A stretch of DNA of 64,000 bases. It comes from Actinocatenispora thailandica (GTDB lineage Bacteria; Actinomycetota; Actinomycetes; Mycobacteriales; Micromonosporaceae). A program made the translations under genes and the position numbers. How positions within the stretch are numbered: position 1 is the stretch's first letter; each line of letters starts with the position of its first letter. The notes under the pieces are model-generated. The model made no database searches and had not been told where the DNA came from. It was given only the letters and a program-made list of their open reading frames with translations. This document shows, one piece after another, positions 41,445 through 49,801 of the stretch. The stretch lies in contig NZ_AP023355.1 in NCBI RefSeq assembly GCF_016865425.1, forward strand, positions 4,028,198 to 4,092,197, read 5' to 3'.

Positions 41445-42227
41445 CTAGCCCAATGCGTGGCCGAGTTCGGCGGCGAGCCGGCGCAGTTGCGGAGTGAAGC
41501 GGGCGATCGCGGCGTCGCTGATGCGTCCGAGCGGTCCGGACACCGATATCGCCATCCGGTCCAGGGCGCCTGGCAGCGCGACGGCGAAACACCGCACGCC
41601 GGTCTCCTGTTCCTCGTCGTCGACGGCGTATCCGCGTCGCCGCACCGACGCCAGCTGGGCGAGCAGTTGGTCCGGGTCGGTGAGCGTGGCCGGCGTGTAC
41701 GCCGGCATACCGGTACGGGAGAGCAGCGCGCGCACCGCCGCTTCGGGCAGCTGGGCCAGCAGCGCCTTGCCGACCGCGGTGGCGTGTGGCAGCACCCGGC
41801 GCCCCGGTTCGGTGAACATGCGCATCTGGTGCCGCCCGGCCGCCTGCGTCAGGTAGACCATTTCGTCGCCGTCGAGCATCGCGAGGTTGGTGGTCTCACC
41901 GGTCAGGTCGCGCAGCTCGACCAGCCACGGCTGGGCCCAGCCGCCGAGCAACCGGGTGGCGCGCTCGCCGAGGACCACCAGCCGGGGGCCCAGCGTGTAC
42001 CGCCGGGAGGGTTCCTGCCGCACGTAGCCGAAGCGGACCAGGCTGGCGACGAGTCGGTGCGCGGTGGGTGCCGCGAGGCCGGTGGCGGCGGCCAGCTCGG
42101 ACAGCGTGCACGGCCGGTCCGCGGCGCCGATCGCGTCGAGCAGTTGCAGGGTGCGGTCGACGGATTGGGCGCCGGAGCGCCCTGTGGCACCGCCGGAGCC
42201 CCGATGCTGGGTGTCGTACGAGGTCAT
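41445..42227 (-). CDS. IclR family transcriptional regulator, probable regulator of aceB
   Basis: A 260-residue IclR regulator starting ATG 42227. The N-terminal winged helix is SVDRTLQLLDAIGAADRP, then LSELAAATGLAAPTAHRLVASLV, then the effector-binding domain from about 95 to 255 (RDLTGETTNLAMLDGDEMVYL, VGKALLAQLPE, RGYAVDDEEQETGVRCFAVALPG). The latter is the IclR glyoxylate/pyruvate-type pocket. It is divergent from malate synthase aceB, whose promoter contains a pair of TTYCAYATCASGAAA boxes. So it is most probably the repressor of aceB, released by glyoxylate, allantoin-derived glyoxylate or a similar acid; ligand not shown by sequence. Confidence 0.92.
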   Translation of the reverse strand: MTSYDTQHRGSGGATGRSGAQSVDRTLQLLDAIGAADRPCTLSELAAATGLAAPTAHRLVASLVRFGYVRQEPSRRYTLGPRLVVLGERATRLLGGWAQPWLVELRDLTGETTNLAMLDGDEMVYLTQAAGRHQMRMFTEPGRRVLPHATAVGKALLAQLPEAAVRALLSRTGMPAYTPATLTDPDQLLAQLASVRRRGYAVDDEEQETGVRCFAVALPGALDRMAISVSGPLGRISDAAIARFTPQLRRLAAELGHALG

Positions 42228-42283
42228 CGGCGTCGCCCTTCCGGTTGCCCGGCCGTCGCCGGTTCGGTACGTTGAGGCGAGTA

Positions 42284-42318
42284 TTTCATATCAGGAAAGC
42301 AGATTCCACATCACGAAA
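42284..42318. promoter_or_regulatory. Twin IclR-type operator boxes upstream of aceB
   Basis: Box 1 (42284-42298, TTTCATATCAGGAAA) and box 2 (42304-42318, TTCCACATCACGAAA) share 12 of 15 positions and are imperfect palindromes of TTTC/GAAA type, centres 20 bp apart (two turns), directly before the aceB ribosome site. IclR-family operators typically contain such palindromes. Confidence 0.72.
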
Positions 42319-42330
42319 TGCGAGGTCGAC

Positions 42331-43935
42331 ATGACGACGCTGACGACGCCCGACGGGGTCGCGGTCACCGGCCCCGTCCACGACCGGTACGAGCAGGTGC
42401 TCAGCCCCGCCGCGCTGGCGCTGGTGGCCGACCTGCACCGACGGTTCGACCGGCGCCGGCACGAGCTGCTCGCGGCCCGGTTCGAGCAGCAGCAGCGGTT
42501 GCACGCCGGCGGCACGCTGGAGTTCCCCGCCGAGGCGGCGCAGGTCCGCGGCGGCGACTGGCAGGTCGCGCCGCCCGCGCCGGGGCTGGTCGACCGGCGG
42601 GTCGAGATCACCGGCCCGACCGACGCCAAGATGACCATCAACGCGCTGAACTCCGGCGCGAAGGTGTGGCTGGCCGACTTCGAGGACGCCAACACCCCGC
42701 TGTGGGAGAACATGGTCGGCGGGCAGCTCAACCTGCGCGACGCGCTCACCGGGACGTTGAGCTTCACCGCGCCGAACGGCAAGCGGTACGAGCTGGGCGA
42801 GCAGCAGCCGACGATCGTGGTGCGGCCGCGCGGCTGGCACCTGCCGGAGAAGCACGTCACGGTGGACGGCGAGCGGGTCTCGGGCAGCCTGTTCGACTTC
42901 GCGCTCTACCTGGTGAACTGCGGCCGGCTGCAACTCGATCGCGGCCTCGGGCCCTACTACTACCTGCCGAAGATGGAGAGCCACCTCGAGGCGCGGCTGT
43001 GGAACGACGTGTTCACGCACGCCGAAGCCACCCTCGGCCTCGACACCGGGACGATCCGGGCCACGGTGCTGATCGAGACCGTCCCGGCCGCGTTCTGCAT
43101 GCCGGAAATCCTGTACGAGCTGCGCGAACACTCGGCTGGTCTGAACGCCGGCCGGTGGGACTACCTGTTCAGCATCATCAAGAAGTTCCGCAGCCGGGGT
43201 GCCGACTTCCTGTTGCCGGACCGCAACGCGGTGACGATGACAGCGCCGTTCATGCGCGCCTACACCGAGCTGCTGGTGAGCACCTGCCACCGGCACGGCG
43301 CGCACGCGATCGGGGGGATGGCCGCGTTCATCCCGAGCCGGCGGGACCCGGCGGTCAACGAGACGGCGCTGGCGAAGGTGCGCGACGACAAGACCTGGGA
43401 GGCCGGCGACGGGTTCGACGGTTCCTGGGTCGCGCACCCCGACCTGGTACCGGTCTGCCGGGAGGTGTTCGACGGGGTGCTGGGCGCGGCGCCCAACCAG
43501 CTCGGCCGCACCCGCGACGAGGTGTCGGTGATCCCGGCGCAGTTGCTGAACGTGGCGGCCACCCCCGGCGACAAGACGCTCGACGGGTTGCGCAACGCCG
43601 TCGGCGTCGGGCTGCGCTACCTCGCGGCCTGGCTGCGGGGCTCGGGCGCGGTGGCCATCGACAACCTGATGGAGGACGCCGCGACCGCCGAGATCTCCCG
43701 GTCCCAGGTGTGGCAGTGGCTGCACAACGACGTGACGCTGGCCGGCGGCGAGAAGGTCACCCGCGCGCTGGTGGAGCAGATCGTGACCGAACAGCTGGAA
43801 CGGATCCGGTCCGGCTACGGCGAGGCGTACGACGCTGCCGCCTTCGACGCCGCCCGCGAACTGTTCGTCGAGGTGGCGCTCGCCGACGACTTCGTCGACT
43901 TCCTGACCCTGCCGGCCTACGAGCGGATGCCCTGA
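42331..43935 (+). CDS. aceB: Malate synthase A
   Basis: A 534-residue malate synthase A, condensing glyoxylate and acetyl-CoA to malate. ATG 42331 is preceded by GAGGTCGAC. Blocks: INALNSGAKVWLADFEDANT, GLGPYYYLPKMESHLEARLW, IRATVLIETVPAAFCMPEIL, IGGMAAFIPSRRDP and AWLRGSGAVAIDNLMEDAAT, with SRSQVWQWLHN near the end, all standard for the A isoform. It has no G-form insertion and no isocitrate lyase neighbour. It is divergent from an IclR gene and sits in the same window as glcDF, whose product glyoxylate it would consume. Good bidirectional hairpin follows. Confidence 0.96.
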   Translation: MTTLTTPDGVAVTGPVHDRYEQVLSPAALALVADLHRRFDRRRHELLAARFEQQQRLHAGGTLEFPAEAAQVRGGDWQVAPPAPGLVDRRVEITGPTDAKMTINALNSGAKVWLADFEDANTPLWENMVGGQLNLRDALTGTLSFTAPNGKRYELGEQQPTIVVRPRGWHLPEKHVTVDGERVSGSLFDFALYLVNCGRLQLDRGLGPYYYLPKMESHLEARLWNDVFTHAEATLGLDTGTIRATVLIETVPAAFCMPEILYELREHSAGLNAGRWDYLFSIIKKFRSRGADFLLPDRNAVTMTAPFMRAYTELLVSTCHRHGAHAIGGMAAFIPSRRDPAVNETALAKVRDDKTWEAGDGFDGSWVAHPDLVPVCREVFDGVLGAAPNQLGRTRDEVSVIPAQLLNVAATPGDKTLDGLRNAVGVGLRYLAAWLRGSGAVAIDNLMEDAATAEISRSQVWQWLHNDVTLAGGEKVTRALVEQIVTEQLERIRSGYGEAYDAAAFDAARELFVEVALADDFVDFLTLPAYERMP

Positions 43936-43937
43936 CG

Positions 43938-43988
43938 CCACGGGCCCCGTCCGCCGCCCCGACAGGGACGGTGGGACGGGGCCCGTGG
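43938..43988. terminator. Strong bidirectional hairpin after aceB
   Basis: Perfect 15-bp arms (CCACGGGCCCCGTCC at 43938-43952 and its complement at 43974-43988) with a 21-nt loop lie between aceB (plus) and the surface protein gene (minus). The arms start right at the aceB stop. Confidence 0.85.
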
Positions 43989-44061
43989 ACCGCTCCGGAC
44001 GGCCGGATCGGCGCCCACGGCCCCGGCTCCGGATCAGGGCCGGCGCCGTGGCCGCCGCCGA

Positions 44062-44760
44062 TCAGTGCCGGTGGAACAGCCGGGTGATCCGGGTACGCAG
44101 CAGGATGCCGGCCGCGATCATCGCCGCCGCCACGCCAGCGAGCACGCCGAGCGGTGCGCCGGTCACCGGCAACGAGCTGCCGGCCTGGCTCGGTGACACC
44201 GACGGCGAACCGGCACCGACGCCGCCCGCCGGCTGGCTCGCGCTGGGCGAGCCGCTGGGGGCCGGGCCGTTGCTGCTCGGCGCCACGCTCGGCGACGAAC
44301 CGGTACTCGGGGACGAGCCGCCGCCCGGGGTGCTGGGCGACGGGGACGCTCCGGCACAGTCGACCCAGAACACCTTGTGCTTCGCCTTGCCGTGCTCACC
44401 GGCGAAGTTCCAGTACAGCTTGTAGTGACCGTCCGGCAGCCGGAGGTCGTCGGTGTGGCCGGTGCCGTCGGCGAGCGTGATGGTGCCGGTCTCGACGTTC
44501 GCGTCGTGCCCGGTCGGCGCGTGCTGGTCGATGTGCCAGCTGACCGACTGCGCGGTGTCGAACCCGAACGCGTCCAGGTAGAACACGCACACGTGCGGCT
44601 GGTTGCGGTGGTCGTCGACGGGGGTGCCGGCGGCATGGATCTTCACCGTGCCGTTGTCACCCGGCGCGGTGGCGAACGCCGCGGCCGGTGCACCGGCGGC
44701 GAGCGCCGCCGCCGACACTGCGAGTACCGCGCGGGGTACCCAGCGGATTCTGCGAGTCAT
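44062..44760 (-). CDS. LPxTG-type cell-wall-anchored protein
   Basis: A 232-residue surface protein. ATG 44760 has GAGAGGG upstream and gives a signal peptide (MTRRIRWVPR, then a long Ala stretch, cleaved near AFATAPGD). The mature domain is about 110 residues of beta-rich sequence (NGTVKIHAAGTPVDDH, HVCVFYLDAFGFDTAQSVSW, ADGTGHTDDLRLPDGHYKLYW, HKVFWVDCAG) with two Cys that may pair. A Ser/Pro/Thr/Gly linker follows, then LPVTGAP, a hydrophobic helix and the basic tail RTRITRLFHRH. That is a complete class E/A-like sortase sorting signal. Related small domains occur in actinomycete secreted proteins. No sortase gene is in the window. Confidence 0.88.
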   Translation of the reverse strand: MTRRIRWVPRAVLAVSAAALAAGAPAAAFATAPGDNGTVKIHAAGTPVDDHRNQPHVCVFYLDAFGFDTAQSVSWHIDQHAPTGHDANVETGTITLADGTGHTDDLRLPDGHYKLYWNFAGEHGKAKHKVFWVDCAGASPSPSTPGGGSSPSTGSSPSVAPSSNGPAPSGSPSASQPAGGVGAGSPSVSPSQAGSSLPVTGAPLGVLAGVAAAMIAAGILLRTRITRLFHRH

Positions 44761-44972
44761 CAGCCCTCTCGCTGTGGAGTTGACAGGCGCTCCCCAGGCG
44801 GCGCCCGAAGCGGGGTAAGGTCCGGAACCCGGAACGATGCCGCACGGGGCGGCGCGATCATCCTCGCCAGCCGTACCGTCGCCGGTCAAGTTCAGCGCTG
44901 GCGCCGCACGGTTCGTCCGGGTCGGTACCCATTCGGCGCGGCCCGGGCGACGGTGGCGGTAGGGTCGGCCGC

Positions 44973-45752
44973 ATGAGCGGACCTCGGGTAGCGGTCGTGA
45001 CCGGTGCGGCGCAAGGGATCGGCCGGCAGATCGGCGAGCAGCTGGCCAGCGAGGGCTACGCGCTCGCACTGACCGACCTGCGCGAGCCGAACGAGACCCT
45101 CGCCGCGGTGCTCCGGCACGGTGTGGAGGCGATCGCGGTGACCGGCGACATCGCCGAGGAGCGGTCGGTGACCCGGCTGGCCGACGCGGTCGCCGACCGG
45201 TACGGGCGGGTCGACGTGCTGGTCAACAACGCCGGCATCTCGCTGCTGGAACCGGCCGAGACGACCAGCGTGGCGCAGTGGCGGCGGGTGCTGGAGGTCA
45301 ACCTGACCGGCCCGTTCCTGACCTGCCAGACGTTCGGCCGGCGGATGCTCACGGCCGGCTCCGGCGCGATCGTCAACATCGCCTCGATCGCCGGGCTGCA
45401 CGCGGTGTCCGACCGTGCGGCCTACAACACCTCCAAGCACGGCCTGATCGGCCTGACCCGTACCCTCGCGGCGGAGTGGGGCGGCCGCGGCGTGCGGGTC
45501 AACGCGGTCTGCCCGGGCTGGGTGAAGACCGAGATGGACGCCGCCGACCAGGCCTCCGGTGGGTACACCGACGACGACATCCAGCAGCGGGTGCCGATGG
45601 GGCGGTTCGCCGCGCCCGGCGACATCGCGACCGCGGTGGCCTTCCTGGCCGACCCGGAGCGGTCCGGGTTCGTCAACGGGGTCGCCCTGCCGGTCGACGG
45701 CGGCTGGACCGCGGACGCCAGCTGGACCAGCCTCCGGCTGCGCAAGCGCTGA
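44973..45752 (+). CDS. Short-chain dehydrogenase/reductase
   Basis: A 259-residue classical SDR. The cofactor motif is VAVVTGAAQGIGRQIGEQL (TGxxxGIG, residues 7-25), NNAG at about 92, catalytic Ser in IVNIASIAG and Tyr/Lys in YNTSKHG (about 152-158); the PGWVKTEM loop follows. It ends with VDGGWTADASWTS. The fold is that of 3-oxoacyl-ACP reductase/ glucose dehydrogenase-like SDRs, and the acidic residue after the second strand (LTDLREPN) points to NAD rather than NADP. Substrate unknown. Neighbouring genes do not form an operon with it. Confidence 0.92.
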   Translation: MSGPRVAVVTGAAQGIGRQIGEQLASEGYALALTDLREPNETLAAVLRHGVEAIAVTGDIAEERSVTRLADAVADRYGRVDVLVNNAGISLLEPAETTSVAQWRRVLEVNLTGPFLTCQTFGRRMLTAGSGAIVNIASIAGLHAVSDRAAYNTSKHGLIGLTRTLAAEWGGRGVRVNAVCPGWVKTEMDAADQASGGYTDDDIQQRVPMGRFAAPGDIATAVAFLADPERSGFVNGVALPVDGGWTADASWTSLRLRKR

Positions 45753-45798
45753 TACCATCCACTGTGGACACGACCGCGGGCCGGCCGCCGCACCGACA

Positions 45799-45923
45799 GC
45801 TCAGCGGCTGAGCGCGAACCCCTCGTCGGCGGCGAACACCTCGATCGCCGCGTCGTACAGCGGGAGGTACCGGTCCGGTAGACCGGCCAGAGCAGACGGT
45901 CGGATGGTCATGCCGGCCATCAT
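45799..45923 (-). CDS. Putative small protein, 41 codons (uncertain)
   Basis: An open frame on the minus strand, from ATG 45923 (or ATG 45911), reads MMAGMTIRPSALAGLPDRYL, then PLYDAAIEVFAADEGFALSR and a TGA. Codon third positions are GC-biased as for a real gene and the composition is normal, not repetitive. I do not recognise it; it could be a remnant of a longer gene. It lies between the SDR and TM2 genes and lacks a good ribosome site. Confidence 0.4.
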
Positions 45924-45964
45924 GCGCCGTCGCCGAGCGTCACCCCGGCCGGCCCGCGATCAGC

Positions 45965-46171
45965 TCACAGCCCGACCCGGCGCTCCGAGTTCACCCGCCG
46001 GGTCTGGGACGGCAGCGTGAACAGGTCGATCAACCAGCCGATCCCCAGCACGCCCCCGGTCAGCAGGTAGAGGAGGCCGCGGCCGATCTTGCCGAGGTAG
46101 AACTGGTGGATCCCCAGCAGACCGAAGAAGAACCACAAAACGTACGCGAGCCCGAGCGACTTGTCCCGCAT
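45965..46171 (-). CDS. TM2 domain-containing protein
   Basis: A 68-residue protein made of one TM2 domain: two helices (LAYVLWFFFGLLGIHQFYLG, then LLYLLTGGVLGIGWLIDLFTL) around the conserved GIHQFYLGK / GWLIDLF pattern. It starts at ATG 46171 and ends in a basic tail. TM2 proteins are small integral membrane proteins of unclear role in bacteria, sometimes fused to signalling or peptidase domains; this stand-alone form is common in actinomycetes. Confidence 0.92.
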   Translation of the reverse strand: MRDKSLGLAYVLWFFFGLLGIHQFYLGKIGRGLLYLLTGGVLGIGWLIDLFTLPSQTRRVNSERRVGL

Positions 46172-46284
46172 CGAAGCCTCCCCACCTCGGACCTACGGCA
46201 CTGTCGGTGATCGTACGGCACGGCACAGACCGGACAGGCACGAAGCGCCGACCACCCACCCGCCGGGTGACTCGGGTCGGTGGC

Positions 46285-47163
46285 TCAGCCGAGGACCGCG
46301 TCCAGGGTGCGCTCGCCGATCCCGGCCATCGTCGGGTTGTCCACCGAGAACGTCACGAACACCAGCCCGAGTACCAGCGCCCAGCCGCGCGCCCGCTGCC
46401 AGGTGTGGTCGTCGGCCGCCCCGTAGGCGGCCCGGAACACCGACCGGTGGTCGGCGTCGAACAGCATCCACGCCACGGACAGGTCTCCGGCCGGATCGCC
46501 CGAGGTCAGATCACCGAAGTCGAGCACCGCACTCAGCGCACCGCGCTCCACCAGGAGGTTCGCCGGATGCAGGTCGCCGTGCAGCCACTGCGGCGGGCCC
46601 AGCCAGCCGGGCACTTCCAGCACCGCCTGCCACAACCCCGCGGCCGCCACCCGCCGGGACGGGTCGTCCAGCCGTGCCAGCAGGTCGGCGACCCCCTCCG
46701 CGCGCCGGGCGAGTGGGATGCCGCGGGAGGCGTGCGGTGGCGCGTCCGGCGGCGCCGGCGTGTGCAGCGCGGCGAGGAACCCGCCCAGCGCCACCGCCGC
46801 GGCCGAACTCACCGGCGGGGTGTCCGCCGCGACCCGGCCCGGCAGGTACGGCACGATGCTCCAGGGCCAGGGGTAGCCGTGTCCCGGCCGGCCGGCGAAC
46901 ACCGGGGCGGGCACCGGCAGCGGCAACCGGGGCGCCAGTTCGGGCAGCCAACGCTGCTCGTGCGCGACCAGTTCGGCCGCCATCGCCCGGCGCGGCAGCC
47001 GCACCAGCAACCGGTCACCGAGCCGGCAGACCAGGTTGTCCCACCCGTTCGCCAGCACCGCGACGTCCAGTCCGGCCAGGTCCGGCCGCTGCTCGGCCAC
47101 CAGCCGCCGCACCAGCTCGACCGAGACCGGTACCTCCGCGGCCGGCATCCGTTGCACGCTCAC
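46285..47163 (-). CDS. Aminoglycoside phosphotransferase (APH) family kinase
   Basis: A protein of about 292 residues in the APH/choline-kinase group. Key sequences: N-terminal ELVRRLVAEQRPDLAG, the nucleotide site DNLVCRLGDRLLVRLPRR, the hinge WSIVPYLPG, catalytic loop WLHGDLHPANLLVERG and the metal site AVLDFGDLTSGDPAGDLS. It is a complete kinase. I set the start at GTG 47163, which has TACGGT 7-12 nt upstream, a leaderless-type promoter; GTG 47205 is an alternative. The GNAT gene next door points to a small-molecule modifying role, perhaps antibiotic resistance, which is unproven. Confidence 0.85.
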   Translation of the reverse strand: MSVQRMPAAEVPVSVELVRRLVAEQRPDLAGLDVAVLANGWDNLVCRLGDRLLVRLPRRAMAAELVAHEQRWLPELAPRLPLPVPAPVFAGRPGHGYPWPWSIVPYLPGRVAADTPPVSSAAAVALGGFLAALHTPAPPDAPPHASRGIPLARRAEGVADLLARLDDPSRRVAAAGLWQAVLEVPGWLGPPQWLHGDLHPANLLVERGALSAVLDFGDLTSGDPAGDLSVAWMLFDADHRSVFRAAYGAADDHTWQRARGWALVLGLVFVTFSVDNPTMAGIGERTLDAVLG

Positions 47164-47259
47164 CGCCGCACCGTACGCCAGCCGGTCACGGCCCGCTCCC
47201 GGCACGCGGGCCGAATCGCGTGTCGGTCCCTACCCCGGCGGCGGTGCGAGAATCCCGGG

Positions 47260-47769
47260 ATGACCGATGCCGCCTGGCTGCCGGAGCCGCTGACCACCGA
47301 CCGGCTGCGGCTGCGCGCCTTCTCCGGTTCCGACGTGCCGTTCCTGGTCGAAATGGGCGGTGACCCCGAGACCTGGCGCTACCTCGGCGGCGTCCGGCCG
47401 CTCGAGGAGCGGCGCCGCTCAATCGAGAGAGCGTTCGACACCCCCAACGTGTTCATCGCCTGCGCCGGCACCGCGCAGATCGGGTTCATCAGCCTCCGGA
47501 CCTGCGACCGGGAGAGTGCCGGCGGCGCGCCCGAGATCGGGTACGTGTTCGCCCGGGCGCACTGGGGCCGCGGCTACGCCCGCGAGGCGGTCGCCGCGGT
47601 CCTCGACTGGGGCTTCGCGACGTTCCCCGAGGCACCGCGCATCGTGGCCCTCACCCAGGAGGCCAACGGGCGCTCCCGGCGGCTGCTGGAATCGCTCGGC
47701 ATGCGGCTCGTCGAGCGCTACTTCGCATGGGACGCCGAGCAGACCATGTTCGCCGTCGACCGCCCCTGA
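47260..47769 (+). CDS. GNAT family N-acetyltransferase (RimJ/RimL type)
   Basis: A 169-residue acetyltransferase. The N-terminus LTTDRLRLRAFSGSDVPFLV is the RimJ/RimL opening; the CoA loop is RAHWGRGYAREAVAAVLDWG (residues 98-117, RGxGxA-like pattern), followed by the conserved NGRSRRLLESLGMRLVERY. ATG 47260. Members acetylate ribosomal protein N-termini or small amines; the actual substrate is unknown. It is divergent from the APH-family gene, about 90 nt apart, and so may share regulation with it. Confidence 0.9.
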   Translation: MTDAAWLPEPLTTDRLRLRAFSGSDVPFLVEMGGDPETWRYLGGVRPLEERRRSIERAFDTPNVFIACAGTAQIGFISLRTCDRESAGGAPEIGYVFARAHWGRGYAREAVAAVLDWGFATFPEAPRIVALTQEANGRSRRLLESLGMRLVERYFAWDAEQTMFAVDRP

Positions 47770-47835
47770 CGGCAGGCTCGGGTACCTCGTCGACGCGCTG
47801 GCGCACGGCGACACCGGCGACGTCGAGGCAGTCGA

Positions 47836-48669
47836 TCAGGCCGCCAGCCAGCGCAGCAGCCGTTCGGTGGTGTCGGATCCCGGTTCGTGACCGCCGGCGT
47901 ACCGGTGCCCCTCGGCGTTCGAGAGGTGGGTCAGCAGCCACGCGCCGTGGCCGGGTGGGCTGTTGACGTCGTCGGGGCTGAACCAGACCCCGACCGGCCG
48001 GGCGACGTCTCGCACGTCGAAGCCCCACGGGCGCACCAGGGCGACCATGTCGTCGGCCCAGCCCTGCTGGCCATCCAGCAGCATGGCCCGCATTCGCGCC
48101 AGCCGGCCGGCGTCCGGCGAGCCAGCGTCCAGGTCGGCGAGCACCTGGGTGGCGACCCGGCGGGTACGCCGGCCGAACTCCCCCGCGCCCCGGGTGGCCA
48201 GCCGGAACCCGTCGGCGTTGTCGTCGGACATGCCGGCGAAGAAGTCCAGCCCCGGAGCGCCGAAGGGCGCCGTACCCGCCACCACGGCGCACCGGGTCAC
48301 CCGGTCCGGCAGCAGCGCGGCGCAGGCGAGCGCGTGCGCCGCACCGCCCGAGAAACCGGTCACCGCGAAGCGCTCCCAGCCCATCGCGCCAGCCAGCGCC
48401 ACGACATCCGCCGCCGCGTCGGCCACGGTACGGCCGGGCTGCCGGGACGACCCGCCGTAGCCGGGACGGTCGTACGACAGCGCCCGGAGCCCGGCCCGCT
48501 GGTACGCGTCCACCACGTCCGGGCGCTCCCACCGGGTGTGCGGCGTCGGGTTCGACGACACGACCGGTATCCCGTCCTCCGGCCCGTACACGCAGTACCG
48601 CAGCCGCCGGCTGCCCTGCTGGATCAGATCGCGGCTGGCTGGTGGTACCCAGCGCTCAGGAGTCGTCAT
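47836..48669 (-). CDS. Alpha/beta hydrolase
   Basis: A 277-residue alpha/beta hydrolase. The nucleophile elbow is VTGFSGGAAHALACAALLPD (GxSxG with Ser), oxyanion region SSNPTPHTRWERPD, DRPGYGGSSRQPG after the strand, and the catalytic His in HRYAGGHEPG near the C-terminus. It has an Asp in WFSPDDVNSPPGH. ATG 48669 is preferred over ATG 48678. Substrate unknown; the family includes esterases, haloperoxidases and lactonases. It lies convergent with the GNAT gene. Confidence 0.88.
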   Translation of the reverse strand: MTTPERWVPPASRDLIQQGSRRLRYCVYGPEDGIPVVSSNPTPHTRWERPDVVDAYQRAGLRALSYDRPGYGGSSRQPGRTVADAAADVVALAGAMGWERFAVTGFSGGAAHALACAALLPDRVTRCAVVAGTAPFGAPGLDFFAGMSDDNADGFRLATRGAGEFGRRTRRVATQVLADLDAGSPDAGRLARMRAMLLDGQQGWADDMVALVRPWGFDVRDVARPVGVWFSPDDVNSPPGHGAWLLTHLSNAEGHRYAGGHEPGSDTTERLLRWLAA

Positions 48670-48678
48670 TCCGTCCAT

Positions 48679-48975
48679 TCAACCGTCCGCCGGCTCCCGC
48701 GCCCGCCCCGGGCCGATCCGGTCGCAGCGAGCCACCCGTCGGCCAGCGACCGTCCGCCGGGGTCGCCCGGGGCGGCGGATCGGTCGAGGAACGCCGAGAC
48801 CAGCGACCCGCGGAACACATCACCGAGCAGTTCGGACTCGACGCTGCCCCTCGGCTCCGCGGGCCGCGGCAGCCGACACCATCCGCCTGGGTGGCATGAG
48901 CCGGAGCGGGTGGCCTCCACCGGTCGACCGTCGTGACGACCGTCCACGGAGGACGATCGGACGAGGCCGTACCGC
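48679..48975. other. Gene-free gap upstream of the alpha/beta hydrolase
   Basis: About 300 bases. An open frame on the minus strand here contains a short protein-like stretch (VESELLGDVFRGSLVSAFLD), perhaps a gene remnant, but no start or ribosome site supports a gene. I see nothing else in it. Confidence 0.4.
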
Positions 48976-49248
48976 GTGGCGGGTCGCTACCGTTTGCTCA
49001 TGCGCTGGCGTCGGCTCCCCCGGTGGCGGATCCGTGACGGCTGGGACGTGCTGGTTCTGGCCGGCATCGGCCTGACCGTGGCGAGCACTGGCTGGGTCGT
49101 CTACCGCTGGGTCGACGGCGGACGGCTGTGGCCGATGGCAGGTGTGCTCGCGGCCATCGGCGTCCGGACCGCCATCAACGCTGCCGCCCGCGGTCGACGG
49201 AATCGCGGTACGGTGACGGCCGGGCGCGCACCGCAACGGAAGCCATGA
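48976..49248 (+). CDS. Small membrane protein, two predicted helices
   Basis: A 90-residue protein from GTG 48976 (ATG 49000 is an alternative). A basic N-terminus (RYRLLMRWRRLPRWRIRDG) is followed by two hydrophobic segments (VLVLAGIGLTVASTGWVV and LWPMAGVLAAIGVRTAIN), then a basic tail. It looks like a real, unnamed small integral membrane protein. The region after its stop at 49248 is where base composition and codon use start to change. Confidence 0.6.
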   Translation: MAGRYRLLMRWRRLPRWRIRDGWDVLVLAGIGLTVASTGWVVYRWVDGGRLWPMAGVLAAIGVRTAINAAARGRRNRGTVTAGRAPQRKP

Positions 49249-49359
49249 ACACCGCCACCGGCGGAAGGGCAGGTCGCGAGACAGCGGCGTGGAGCACCGC
49301 ACCAGACTGTCCGTTGTTACTTCGCCGACGTGAGCGTTTCGCCTGGAGGGCGAAGGACG

Positions 49360-49782
49360 ATGTGCGCTGCGAGACCTGCCTTGGTCGAACATGCCGACCG
49401 CTGGGTGTTGCCATTCCGGGGATTTGCCGTCACCAAGGTCGAAGCCGATTGGGCATTCGGCCTCACCTTCGATGACCAGGGCGCCGTGCGCATCAGTAGC
49501 ACGATGACGTTGGGTTGGGCCGCCACCGCAGCAAGGTCGGAGACGGCGCGATTGAAGCCCGAGTGTCAGGATGTCGCGGCAGGCCTTGCCCTGTTCAATG
49601 CCACGGTCTTGTCCGCGGTGGCGTCCAAGTCCGGCGGGCTGCGAATCGTGTTCGATGACGGCCACAGACTCGCGGTCGCCCCGGACTCCGACTACGAGGC
49701 CTGGACCGCAACCGGGCCGAGCGGAATGCTTATCGTGAGCCGACCCGGCGGCGATCTGGCGGTGTGGACGTCGCAGCCCTGA
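49360..49782 (+). CDS. DUF6188-like hypothetical protein
   Basis: A 140-residue protein. I chose ATG 49360, with GGAGGG and GAAGG in the 20 nt before it; GTG 49330 is the alternative. The sequence has one conserved-looking beta-rich domain: RGFAVTKVEADWAFGLTFD, then SGGLRIVFDDGHRLAVAPD, EAWTATGPSGMLIVSRPGG and DLAVWTS. This matches a small actinobacterial family that I recall as DUF6188; function unknown. Less GC-extreme than the genes to its left, so it may be the first gene of the accessory island. Confidence 0.75.
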   Translation: MCAARPALVEHADRWVLPFRGFAVTKVEADWAFGLTFDDQGAVRISSTMTLGWAATAARSETARLKPECQDVAAGLALFNATVLSAVASKSGGLRIVFDDGHRLAVAPDSDYEAWTATGPSGMLIVSRPGGDLAVWTSQP

Positions 49783-49801
49783 TCGCCCAGGTCGCAAGGC
49801 G

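Noticed and set aside
41395-41445. tRNA-like sequence with a GGTTGCGAAACC stem
   Set aside because: Only one hairpin is present, with no acceptor stem or D arm; it is better read as a terminator.
48679-48975. Minus-strand frame with a protein-like VESELLGDVF segment
   Set aside because: No start signal and low-complexity flanks; a remnant at best.
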